Position numbers and translations under genes: made by a program. Positions 8,200 through 15,366 of a stretch of DNA of 42,278 nt are shown in pieces. The stretch comes from an uncultured Bacteroidota bacterium (lineage in GTDB: Bacteria; Bacteroidota; Bacteroidia; AKYH767-A; OLB10). The stretch covers positions 1 to 42,278 of the forward strand of contig CAIRUC010000001.1 of NCBI GenBank assembly GCA_903881665.1, read 5' to 3'. Numbering within the stretch: position 1 is the first letter of the stretch; every line of letters begins with the position of its first letter. The notes beneath the pieces were generated by a model. It made no database searches. It saw only the letters and a list, made by a program, of their open reading frames with translations, and was not told the DNA's origin.

Positions 8200-9069
8200 T
8201 TATTCGCCAATTTTCGTTAATTCTACATCGTAATAAACTGCTGCTGGGCCTTTCAGTTTGTTGGTTCCCATGAGTCCTTTGCGGTTCTTGGTATCGAGAA
8301 TTATGCGATATACTCCTCCTACTTTTAGGTTTGCTGTTGCAATATTCCAAACATTAGGTACTTCAGGTGCTCCTAAAATATATCCTAGTTCTTTTCCCAT
8401 CTGACTGCTTGAGTCGAATATTTCTCCAGTTAATAATTTACCCACGTATTGTATTTGAACCTTTTGTCCTGCTTTCGGGTGCTCTCCTTTTCCCTCTTTA
8501 ATAGTTAAGAAGAAAAACCCAGGTTGAACCGGTTGCATAGGCAAACTATTTTGTGCCAAATAGTTTTCTATTTGTAAGCGATCGTTTTGTTCGATAGCTG
8601 CATTTTTTTCTTTCTGTTCTTTATCGAATGTGGCTTTATTAATGATTTGCTTTAAGCGTACATCGAAGCGCATTTTATCTCCACTATGTATAAATGGAGG
8701 AAGTGAGGTATGGAAGAGTTTTTTAAAGATTGAATCGGCAGAAACTACAAATGCAGCAGAGTCGCCTTCACCCATCATTGCAAATCCTTCTTCGAGTCCG
8801 CCCGAAAATAATGGTTGCATTAATTCAATCATAAAACTATCACCAAGTACTTTCGAATCGTATAGTACAGAATCATTCATGGTTCGATACGATAGATGTA
8901 ATTTCATAATATCGCCTAATTTGGGTTTCTTCCCTCCTTTTTCTTCAAAAAATTGATATTGGAGTCCGGTAGGAGTTGATATTTTACCTGCCTTTTTACA
9001 AGAGGAAACGAAGAAAACAAGAGCTCCGAAGAGGCCTCCCCATTTAATTATTGAATAGATCTTTTTCAT
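8200..9069 (-). CDS. FKBP-type peptidyl-prolyl isomerase lipoprotein with two FKBP domains
   Basis: The protein has 289 residues with a lipoprotein signal (FFVSSC, Cys 24), so it is probably anchored in the inner or outer membrane and acts on secreted proteins. Two FKBP-like domains are visible. The first (about 33-145) has KLHLSYRTMNDSVLYDS and GGLEEGFAMMGEGD and is degenerate. The second (about 180-289) has VQIQYVGKLLTGEIFDSS and ends YYDVELTKIG, but lacks the usual YG....P loop, so isomerase activity may be weak. It starts 1 nt after the upstream FKBP gene's stop. Bacteroidota FKBP lipoproteins such as GldI support gliding or secretion, and a similar role here is only inferred. Confidence 0.85.
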   Translation of the reverse strand: MKKIYSIIKWGGLFGALVFFVSSCKKAGKISTPTGLQYQFFEEKGGKKPKLGDIMKLHLSYRTMNDSVLYDSKVLGDSFMIELMQPLFSGGLEEGFAMMGEGDSAAFVVSADSIFKKLFHTSLPPFIHSGDKMRFDVRLKQIINKATFDKEQKEKNAAIEQNDRLQIENYLAQNSLPMQPVQPGFFFLTIKEGKGEHPKAGQKVQIQYVGKLLTGEIFDSSSQMGKELGYILGAPEVPNVWNIATANLKVGGVYRIILDTKNRKGLMGTNKLKGPAAVYYDVELTKIGE

Positions 9070-9070
9070 T

Positions 9071-9634
9071 TTATTTAGTTGATACTTTTAAGACTTCGAT
9101 AGTATATATTAAACTTTCACCTCCCTGAATTTTATCGCCATCGCCTGTTAATCCGTAGGCCAAATAAGAGGGAATTATTAGCATGGCAGTGCTCCCTTGT
9201 GGTATATTTAAAAGAGCTTCTTGGAGTCCTCCGGGCTCATTACTTTGCCCCATTGTAAACCCTAACACTCCTGAGCTGTCGCTCGAGTAACAATAGTTTC
9301 CGTTGAGGTGAGTAATGGTATAATTTAATTCTACATCCGACAGCATTCGAGGTACAGCACCATTTCCTTTTTTGATGATTTTATAACGAAGGCCTGTAGC
9401 GGTTTTCTCCATCTGCAATTTCTTTTTGGCTACAAAATCTTCAATTGATTTCTGTTCGGCCCGCATGCGCGCTTTATTACGATTGATAAGCGATTCTTTC
9501 ATATCGCCATGTTCTTTTTCGTCGCCCACAAGTTGTTCGGAAGAAGCCGCTTCTTTTTTACTTTCTGGACATGAGCAAGAATGTAGCAATATAGCAACCG
9601 ACACCATTAAGCCTAACACAATTAGTTTTTTCAT
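9071..9634 (-). CDS. FKBP-type peptidyl-prolyl isomerase lipoprotein
   Basis: The 187-residue lipoprotein has signal LLHSC (Cys 20), then a charged linker (residues 25-75, KEHGDMKESLINRNKARMRA) and one C-terminal FKBP domain (about 80-187). The domain shows TGLRYKIIKKGNG, GLQEALLNIPQGS and IPSYLAYG, the last being the conserved active-site loop. It probably assists the folding of exported proteins. The start overlaps the end of the DHH gene by 4 nt (ATGA) and its stop is 1 nt from the next FKBP gene, so the three form one operon. It has GldI-like architecture, but that assignment is not certain. Confidence 0.87.
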   Translation of the reverse strand: MKKLIVLGLMVSVAILLHSCSCPESKKEAASSEQLVGDEKEHGDMKESLINRNKARMRAEQKSIEDFVAKKKLQMEKTATGLRYKIIKKGNGAVPRMLSDVELNYTITHLNGNYCYSSDSSGVLGFTMGQSNEPGGLQEALLNIPQGSTAMLIIPSYLAYGLTGDGDKIQGGESLIYTIEVLKVSTK

Positions 9635-10656
9635 TTCGATAATTCCTCTAAATATGACGGCAATAAATTTACAAATTTGGCCACCGTATCTTTCAAAGAT
9701 AATGATGAACGACCGCCGGCTGCATTTTTATGCCCACCTCCCTCAAAGTGTTTTTCTGCGAGCGCTTTCACGGAGAAGTCGCCTTTCGATCGGAAAGAAA
9801 TTTTAATAATACCATCACGCTCACTAAAGAGTACCGCCATTTTGATTCCTTTAATGCTAAGGCCATAATTCACAATTCCTTCGAGGTCGCCTGATTGATG
9901 TTTAAATCGCTGCATATCCTCTTTCGTTGCTTCAAAATATACGGTATTAAACTCGGGCTTAACCGACAATTGGTTGAGCAATGAATTTCCGAGGAAGCGC
10001 AAGCGCGATTCCGATGATGTATCATATATTAATTCATGCACAAAATCATTACGCATACCTGTTTCGAGCAATTTTGCGATGACGCGATGTGTGGTAGGCG
10101 TAACGGAGTTAAATCGGAAGCTACCGGTGTCGGTCATAATACCAGCATATAAGCAAGCGGCTGTATCTTTATCGATAAGATGAGTTCCGTTTAGAGCATC
10201 GATAAGATGATACACCAACTCACAAGTAGAACCCACTTTAGGATCAGAAAAAGTAAACTGACAAAAATCTTTAGGATCGAGATGATGATCGAGCATTAAT
10301 TTGATTCCCGGGGCATTTATCAATGTATCGTGAAGGGCTTCTACTCGACGGGGATCATTAAAATCGAGGCAACAAATAAACGTAGCTTGTTTAAAAAGCT
10401 CCTTCGCTTTGGCCGAATCGCACAAAAAATCGGTCACCTGTTCACTTCCTTTCATCCAACTTAAAAAATCTGGAAATTCGGAAGGAACGACCACATGAAC
10501 CGAGTGTCCGATAGCGTTAAAATACGCTGCCAAACCGAGAGAAGATCCGAGCGCATCGCCATCTGGTTTGTGATGAGTGGTGATTACAATTTCCTGTTTA
10601 TTGGAAATCAGCTGTTTAAGTTCAGCAATCTTATTTTGATCGAACACAGGTTTCAT
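9631..10656 (-). CDS. DHH/DHHA1 phosphoesterase, NrnA-like (oligoribonuclease / pAp phosphatase)
   Basis: NrnA-type enzymes degrade very short RNA oligomers and dephosphorylate 3'-phosphoadenosine 5'-phosphate, using Mn2+. The protein has the DHH-domain metal motifs in order: TTHHKPDGDALGSS (27-40), CCLDFNDPRR, MLDHH and DTGSFRF. The C-terminal DHHA1 domain has the substrate-binding GGGHKNAAGG. I chose the ATG at 10656 (MKPVFDQNK, 341 residues). The frame is open to 10737 but those 27 residues are not family-like, and they would overlap ndk and lie upstream of the predicted transcription start. It heads an operon with two FKBP genes. Confidence 0.9.
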   Translation of the reverse strand: MKPVFDQNKIAELKQLISNKQEIVITTHHKPDGDALGSSLGLAAYFNAIGHSVHVVVPSEFPDFLSWMKGSEQVTDFLCDSAKAKELFKQATFICCLDFNDPRRVEALHDTLINAPGIKLMLDHHLDPKDFCQFTFSDPKVGSTCELVYHLIDALNGTHLIDKDTAACLYAGIMTDTGSFRFNSVTPTTHRVIAKLLETGMRNDFVHELIYDTSSESRLRFLGNSLLNQLSVKPEFNTVYFEATKEDMQRFKHQSGDLEGIVNYGLSIKGIKMAVLFSERDGIIKISFRSKGDFSVKALAEKHFEGGGHKNAAGGRSSLSLKDTVAKFVNLLPSYLEELSK

Positions 10657-10657
10657 A

Positions 10658-10688
10658 TTGTGAGTCAAAATTAAAGGAATTATCTTTG
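10658..10688 (+). promoter_or_regulatory. ndk promoter
   Basis: TTG (10658-10660), a 20-nt spacer, then TATCTTTG (10681-10688): an ideal Bacteroidota promoter. The predicted start at about 10693 gives a leader of about 26 nt before the ndk ATG. It overlaps the oppositely oriented DHH promoter by 23 nt. Confidence 0.65.
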
Positions 10689-10696
10689 CAGCCCAA
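10666..10696 (-). promoter_or_regulatory. DHH-FKBP operon promoter
   Basis: On the leftward strand TTG (10696-10694), a 20-nt spacer, then TAATTTTG (10673-10666). It is as good a match as the ndk promoter it overlaps. The predicted start at about 10661 leaves only about 5 nt before the ATG at 10656, an almost leaderless message. Confidence 0.6.
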
Positions 10697-10718
10697 TTAG
10701 AAATACGCAATAAATAAA

Positions 10719-11138
10719 ATGACAACGAATCGCACATTCACAATGCTTAAGCCTGATGCTGTTCAGAACGGACATATCGGAGCCATTCTAGACCACATCA
10801 CCAAAGCAGGTTTCCGCATTGTAGCTATGAAATACACCAAGCTATCAACTGAAGCTGCTGGTAAATTTTATGAAGTTCACAAAGAACGTCCGTTTTACAA
10901 AGACCTTGTAAGTTATATGTCATCAGGACCAATTGTAGCTGCAATTCTTGAAAAAGACAATGCTGTAGAAGATTTCAGAAAGATTATTGGAGCTACAGAT
11001 CCTGCGAAAGCAGATGTTGGAACAATCCGTAACTTATACGCTACTTCAATTGAAGCGAATGCTGTTCACGGGTCGGATAGTGATGAGAATGCAGAGATCG
11101 AAGGGAATTTTTACTTTTCTTCTCAAGAGAAGTTTTAA
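10719..11138 (+). CDS. ndk: Nucleoside-diphosphate kinase
   Basis: Ndk transfers the terminal phosphate of ATP to other nucleoside diphosphates through a phosphohistidine. The 139-residue protein contains the start [10 protein letters not shown], the R-P-F-Y / SSGP region (57-71) and the active-site NAVHGSDS with catalytic H117. The length is that of the bacterial enzyme. It stands alone, divergent from the DHH operon, and no clear terminator follows before the repeat-bearing gap at 11139-11744. Confidence 0.97.
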   Translation: MTTNRTFTMLKPDAVQNGHIGAILDHITKAGFRIVAMKYTKLSTEAAGKFYEVHKERPFYKDLVSYMSSGPIVAAILEKDNAVEDFRKIIGATDPAKADVGTIRNLYATSIEANAVHGSDSDENAEIEGNFYFSSQEKF

Positions 11139-11145
11139 TTGCTTT

Positions 11146-11320
11146 ATTTAAAGCTCCGCATACTTTGTTACGCAAAAAATTTTCATGCCTCATTTACGTA
11201 TAGTAAACTACCACCTGAAAATTTCCTGCAAGCCTCATCTGCGGAGCTTTAAATTACTCAATTTGTTCTTTTCAATATTCTGGTTACTTCGTGTGCGGAG
11301 CTTTGAATACTCAATTTGTT
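11146..11320. repeat. Short inverted and direct repeats in the ndk-downstream gap
   Basis: ATTTAAAGCTCCGCA (11146-11160) is repeated inverted as TGCGGAGCTTTAAAT (11240-11254). A near-direct copy starts at 11294 (TGCGGAGCTTTGAAT), and both copies continue into TACTCAATTTGTT. The two direct units are 54 nt apart. The following stretch to about 11420 (CTTTCTTTCTTTTCCAAAGAA and AAAGTAACCAAAGA) resembles sequence often scattered through Bacteroidota intergenic regions. An 83-codon frame through it (11185-11436) has no family resemblance and I do not call it a gene. Positions 11437-11744 hold nothing else I recognise. Confidence 0.6.
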
Positions 11321-11744
11321 TTTTGTCACTTTCTTTCTTTTCCAAAGAACCGAACAACGTAAGTTCAAGGATTCCGATAAAACAAGCGCTAATCCTTAAA
11401 GTAACCAAAGATAGCGCACAACCGAAAACCTATTGATCGAACATGATATTAAGTAATCAAACCAAGGATGAAGGTCGGCCAGCATCGTTCATCGTTCCCT
11501 TAATTCGCACTTTTCGCCCACGCACTCTAACATAGTGATTTTAGCATAACTAATTTTTTTGGGTCTTTTAAAAATAAGGAAAGGGTTTCGAATAGAGTTA
11601 GTTTATCCAATTCCTTGTGAAAAAATAATAGTAAGAAATGAGATTTTAAGGGTAGGCCATGAATTCGGGTTGATGCACATTTATTCAATTAATCACTCAT
11701 CACTTCATTCATTTTATTAGGAGCATATCCATCCCAATTATTGA

Positions 11745-11858
11745 TTATTGGCGGTCCGGATAAATGAAAAACATATAGAGCATTGATAAGAAAAATAGCA
11801 GTAGCGATAGTAAAACTACGCGCTCATACAAAGTATATTTCCCTTTTTTATTTGTCAT
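11745..11858 (-). CDS. Small single-span membrane protein, possibly frameshifted
   Basis: The leftward frame starts with ATG at 11858, 6 nt after the DUF721 stop, and encodes 37 residues: a charged start (MTNKKGKYTLYER), one hydrophobic segment (VVLLSLLLFFLSMLYMFFI) and a stop at 11745. I do not recognise a family. The same DNA in the next frame stays open past this stop to about 11694 and ends in a hydrophilic, protein-like tail, LSGPPIINNWDGYAPNKMN, after a hydrophobic run. This suggests the real product crosses frames near one of two T5 runs, or that the gene is damaged. It is probably co-transcribed with the DUF721 gene. Low confidence as a functional gene. Confidence 0.4.
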   Translation of the reverse strand: MTNKKGKYTLYERVVLLSLLLFFLSMLYMFFIYPDRQ

Positions 11859-11864
11859 GATAGC

Positions 11865-12155
11865 TCAACGTAGCACCACCTCCTTAACAATATCTTCTCC
11901 TAAGGCTTCATTCACAACCTTAATGATATCGGCCTTTTTATATTCGAGTTCATTACGAAGTACGGCAGAACTAAGACGGATCATCAACACCCCTTTATCA
12001 AATCTCAGTTCAGAAGTACGAGAAACAATCGCTTTGTCCATTACTTTCTCCCACACCTGATCAATTTTAGCGCGCGTTAACCCATCTTTCAGACGGTAAG
12101 CGTTAATTAGCTTGTTAATCAACTCACCAAGTGAATGTTCGTTCGTATTTCTCAT
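11865..12155 (-). CDS. DUF721 (DciA-like) family protein
   Basis: The 96-residue protein has the DUF721 pattern: an N-terminal helix (SLGELINKLINAYRLKDGL), the W of QVWEKVMDKAIVSRT, and a beta-rich middle ending VLRNELEYKK (residues about 63-72). DUF721 covers DciA, the helicase operator of bacteria that lack DnaC/DnaI, which helps load DnaB. Bacteroidota members are short like this one and their role is less proven. No neighbouring replication gene supports the role here. The SAM hydroxide adenosyltransferase gene is divergent, 82 nt away. Confidence 0.8.
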   Translation of the reverse strand: MRNTNEHSLGELINKLINAYRLKDGLTRAKIDQVWEKVMDKAIVSRTSELRFDKGVLMIRLSSAVLRNELEYKKADIIKVVNEALGEDIVKEVVLR

Positions 12156-12237
12156 TATACTGCGAATTTGGTTATTTTTAATTAAAGAAAATAATTCTAT
12201 GTCAATTGACGTGAAATTAAATTATTTTTGACCCAAG

Positions 12238-13014
12238 ATGCAATTAATCACACTAACCACTGATTGGGGAACACGCGATTACCATGTAGGCGCTTTAAAA
12301 GGGCTTTTACATAGTGTGTATCCTGGAATTACCATTGTGGATATCAGTCATCAAATCGCATCACACAATATTCAGCAGGCGGCCTATATTTTCAGGAATG
12401 CCTATACGCGGTTCCCTGAAAACACCGTTCACATTATTGGCGTAAATGGATATTTAGGAGGGAAAACCGAGTTATTAGCGATTCGTAAAGATGGCCATGG
12501 ATTTATTGGCATGAACGACGGGTTTTTCTCTTTAATTTTTGGAGAGCAGCCGCCCTCGAATATGGTAAGTGTAAAAACCGATTTCATTATGAAGCCTGGT
12601 TTTGATTTAGAAACATTGGCATCAACGGCCGCCCATTTATTAGAGGGACAAAGTGTTTTCGAATTAGGTAATCGCCCGGAGAAGTATGAGCTGCGCATGG
12701 ACTTTAAGCCTGTAATTGAAGAAGAAGTAATACGCGGGGTAGTTATTTACATTGACGAGTTTGGAAATGTGGTGACGAATATTTACAAGAACTTATTTGA
12801 AGAACAAATAAAGGGTCGAAAATTTGAAATTGTCACTAGAAAGTTAACAAATATTTTAGATGAAATAAGGTATCGATACCATGAACTAGAGCCTGGTGGT
12901 ATGGTAGCAATTTTTAACGATGCAGGATTATTAGAAATTAGCATCAATCAAGGAAGTGCTAGTAAGTTACTTGGATTAAAATTAAATGATAATATACGAT
13001 TAGAATTTAAATGA
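12238..13014 (+). CDS. SAM hydroxide adenosyltransferase (DUF62 family)
   Basis: DUF62 enzymes hydrolyse S-adenosylmethionine to adenosine and methionine and are related to fluorinase and chlorinase. The 258-residue protein starts ITLTTDWGTRDYHVGALKG, the family start in which the DxG....D segment binds the ribose, and continues with VDISHQI and a C-terminal half with YIDEFGNVVTN, whose aromatic-acid-N segment is typical. I see nothing that suggests a halogenase. A -7-like TATTTTTG (12223-12230) ends 7 nt before the ATG but lacks a properly spaced TTG. The stop overlaps the next ATG (ATGA), so the two genes are translationally coupled. Confidence 0.9.
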   Translation: MQLITLTTDWGTRDYHVGALKGLLHSVYPGITIVDISHQIASHNIQQAAYIFRNAYTRFPENTVHIIGVNGYLGGKTELLAIRKDGHGFIGMNDGFFSLIFGEQPPSNMVSVKTDFIMKPGFDLETLASTAAHLLEGQSVFELGNRPEKYELRMDFKPVIEEEVIRGVVIYIDEFGNVVTNIYKNLFEEQIKGRKFEIVTRKLTNILDEIRYRYHELEPGGMVAIFNDAGLLEISINQGSASKLLGLKLNDNIRLEFK

Positions 13015-13301
13015 TTGTACGAATAGTTAGAATGACCTTTGATGTTAAAGACATAGCTACCTTTAAAAAGGACTTTGCCTCCTCCTATTTTCTCATTCGC
13101 AATTTTGAAGGTTGTGAAAATTTGCAATTATTCGAAGATAAAGATCAACCGAATGTGATAATAACTTACAGTTATTGGAGAACACCAGAACATCTCGAAA
13201 ATTACCGAAAGTCGGATGTGTTTAAATCGACATGGGCAAAAGTAAAGCCTCTATTTATTACTGCTCCCCACGCTTTTAGTATGGTAGCAACAACTTATTA
13301 A
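13011..13301 (+). CDS. Antibiotic biosynthesis monooxygenase (ABM) fold protein
   Basis: The 96-residue protein looks like a small ferredoxin-fold dimer of the ABM/YgiN class: MIVRIVRMTFD, a central FLIRNFEGCENLQLFED and YSYWRTPEHLENYRKSD, where W and H occupy the usual W..xe.h...y position. Members include heme-degrading and quinol monooxygenases as well as proteins without known activity, so I make no functional claim. It overlaps the DUF62 gene by 4 nt and is probably translated with it. Confidence 0.72.
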   Translation: MIVRIVRMTFDVKDIATFKKDFASSYFLIRNFEGCENLQLFEDKDQPNVIITYSYWRTPEHLENYRKSDVFKSTWAKVKPLFITAPHAFSMVATTY

Positions 13302-13349
13302 ATAATTGAGTTCTTTTTTTTAATTAAACAATCAAAATAATATCGTATT

Positions 13350-14150
13350 ATGAAAGTAATAAATCGTTTCAGCATGTTTTTTTTATTAGCAGTTTTCATC
13401 TCAGCTTGTGGGAATAAAGCGCTAGTAGAGAAAGAAAAAAAATGGATAGATCTTACTTATTCATTTGACAGCAGCACCTTGTATTGGCCAAATAATTTAT
13501 GCGGCTTCGTACACAAAACAGAGGCTGAAGGAATTACCCCTGGAGGCTTTTATTATTCATCTTATAGTTTTTGTACGCCTGAACATGGCGGAACACATTT
13601 AGATGCACCTGTACATTTTGCAAAAGATCATCTTTCAGTTGATGCTGTTCCATTAACCAGTTTAACGGGCAAAGCCATTGTGGTAGATGTATCAGCAAAA
13701 GCATTAAAAAATCGCGATTACTTGGTGAGTGTAGATGATTTGAATGCTTGGGAGAAAGTGAACGGGATTATCGCCGACAGCACCATTATATTATTTAGAA
13801 CGGGCTACGGACAATATTATCCGAATCGTGAAAAGTATTTCGGTTCACCATTAACAGGAGTAGAAGCTATTCCGCAATTACATTTTCCGGGCATTAGTGC
13901 CGAAGCAGCTCAATGGTTAGTTGATAACCATAAAGCCAAGGCTATTGGATTAGACACACCAAGCCTGGATTATGGTCAATCGACCGATTTTAAAACACAT
14001 CAAATACTTTTAGGAGCGAATATCCCAGGATTTGAAAATGTAGCCCATTTAGATGCATTACCATTAAAAGGGATCTATGTGGTGGCATTACCTATGAAAA
14101 TCGGTAAAGGAAGCGGCGCACCGTTGCGTATAATTGCAAATATTGAATAA
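13350..14150 (+). CDS. Cyclase-family (KynB-like) metal-dependent hydrolase, lipoprotein
   Basis: The 266-residue protein has a lipoprotein signal ending FISAC (Cys 20), which places it in the cell envelope. The rest matches the cyclase/kynurenine formamidase family: DLTYSFDSSTLYWP near the start and the metal-binding HGGTHLDAPVHF (about 78-89), then LFRTGYG and an LDTPSLDYG segment. Characterised family members hydrolyse N-formylkynurenine, isatin or other amides. The substrate here is unknown, and an exported lipoprotein form argues against a tryptophan-catabolic role. It stands 48 nt after the ABM gene. Confidence 0.85.
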   Translation: MKVINRFSMFFLLAVFISACGNKALVEKEKKWIDLTYSFDSSTLYWPNNLCGFVHKTEAEGITPGGFYYSSYSFCTPEHGGTHLDAPVHFAKDHLSVDAVPLTSLTGKAIVVDVSAKALKNRDYLVSVDDLNAWEKVNGIIADSTIILFRTGYGQYYPNREKYFGSPLTGVEAIPQLHFPGISAEAAQWLVDNHKAKAIGLDTPSLDYGQSTDFKTHQILLGANIPGFENVAHLDALPLKGIYVVALPMKIGKGSGAPLRIIANIE

Positions 14151-14292
14151 GTCTGATTTGTGTTTATATGCTGCTTTTCAAATAACTTTTTGTTAAGATA
14201 GATATTTATACGTGTTTTATTAGAAGAGAGGTTGAAAATGACAATCCTTTATAAGCTTCCTTTTTTTAATTTTGCAGTATAATAAAAAAGCT

Positions 14293-15183
14293 ATGAAAAA
14301 TATTTCAGTAATCGGGTCGGGACAAATGGGCAATGGTATTGCGCATGTATTTGCCCAAAATGGATTTAAAGTAACGATGATCGACATACGTCAAGAAGCA
14401 CTTGACAAAGCGATACAAACCATATCAGCCAACCTTGATCGTCAAGTAGCGAAAGCGTTAATTACTGAAGACGTAAAGCAACAAACATTAGCCAATATTA
14501 AAATCAATGTCTCCTTAAAAGAGGGAGTTGCTGCTGCTGAGTTAGTAGTAGAAGCTGCAACAGAGAATATCGATTTAAAGTTGAATTTATTTCGAGACCT
14601 CGATCAATTTGCGCCAGCTGAATGCATATTAGCCTCGAATACTTCGTCGATTTCTATCACAAAGATTGCATCGGTAACAAAGCGTGGCGATAAAGTAATC
14701 GGTATGCATTTTATGAATCCCGTTCCGGTGATGAAGTTAGTAGAAGTTATTAGAGGCTATACTACTTCAGACGAAGTCACTAAATTGATATTTGATATCT
14801 CCAAGCAACTCGGAAAGGCTCCTGTTGAAGTGAATGACTACCCAGGATTCATTGCGAACCGTATTTTAATGCCGATGATAAACGAGTCGATTTACTCGTT
14901 ATATGAAGGTGTTGCCGGAGTAGAAGAAATTGACACAGTAATGAAATTAGGTATGGCTCATCCGATGGGACCATTGCAACTAGCCGACTTCATCGGATTA
15001 GATACTTGCTTAAGTATTTTAAGAGTGTTGCATGATGGTTTTGGAAATCCGAAATATGCACCATGTCCTTTGTTAGTGAATATGGTAGTAAGTGGAAATT
15101 TAGGAGTTAAATCGGGGCAAGGGTTTTATAAATATACGAAGGGGAGTAAGGATCTTGTTGTAGCAGACAACTTCAAAAAGTAA
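14293..15183 (+). CDS. 3-hydroxybutyryl-CoA dehydrogenase
   Basis: The enzyme interconverts acetoacetyl-CoA and 3-hydroxybutyryl-CoA with NAD(P)H in short-chain acyl-CoA metabolism. The protein has the Rossmann start ISVIGSGQMGNGIAH, the catalytic H in MHFMNPVPVMKLVEV, the SNTSS motif binding CoA, and a C-terminal helical domain with PGFIANRILMPMINE and HPMGPLQLADFIGLD. I chose the ATG at 14293 (296 residues). The frame also opens at a TTG at 14272, but that codon lies inside a -7-like box (TAATTTTG, 14267-14274). The length is typical of Hbd/PaaH proteins. Confidence 0.93.
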   Translation: MKNISVIGSGQMGNGIAHVFAQNGFKVTMIDIRQEALDKAIQTISANLDRQVAKALITEDVKQQTLANIKINVSLKEGVAAAELVVEAATENIDLKLNLFRDLDQFAPAECILASNTSSISITKIASVTKRGDKVIGMHFMNPVPVMKLVEVIRGYTTSDEVTKLIFDISKQLGKAPVEVNDYPGFIANRILMPMINESIYSLYEGVAGVEEIDTVMKLGMAHPMGPLQLADFIGLDTCLSILRVLHDGFGNPKYAPCPLLVNMVVSGNLGVKSGQGFYKYTKGSKDLVVADNFKK

Positions 15184-15314
15184 TATCGTCTTCGAAGATT
15201 ATTGGCCGCAGATTATTATGGTTTTTATGATTTGTGCTGTTTGCTGGCGCGGAAATCTTTAACGTTGATTAAGTCTACGGCGACTGTTTGAAATAGAAAT
15301 TAATTAGAATTGTA

Positions 15315-15350
15315 TAAAAAAAGGTGACCCGTTTACAGATCACCTTTTTT
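15315..15350. terminator. Bidirectional terminator
   Basis: AAAAAAGGTGA (15316-15326) pairs with TCACCTTTTTT (15340-15350) around a short loop. It lies between the converging hydroxybutyryl-CoA dehydrogenase and metalloprotease genes, 16 nt past the protease stop codon. Confidence 0.85.
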
Positions 15351-15366
15351 ATTGAAGGAATATGTT

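Noticed and set aside
8162..8350. 62-codon leftward frame
   Set aside because: It overlaps the 3' end of the two-domain FKBP gene in another frame and has no recognisable features.
11185..11436. 83-codon open frame in the gap after ndk
   Set aside because: It runs through the repeats, has no family resemblance, no promoter and irregular composition; it looks like chance reading of intergenic repeats.
12223..12230. TATTTTTG as full promoter of the SAM hydroxide adenosyltransferase gene
   Set aside because: The nearest TTG is only 14 nt upstream, so it does not meet the promoter pattern; mentioned only as a box.
14267..14274. TAATTTTG as promoter of the hydroxybutyryl-CoA dehydrogenase gene
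   Set aside because: The only TTG upstream is 32 nt away, outside the usual 17-23 nt; I kept it only as an argument against the TTG start codon.
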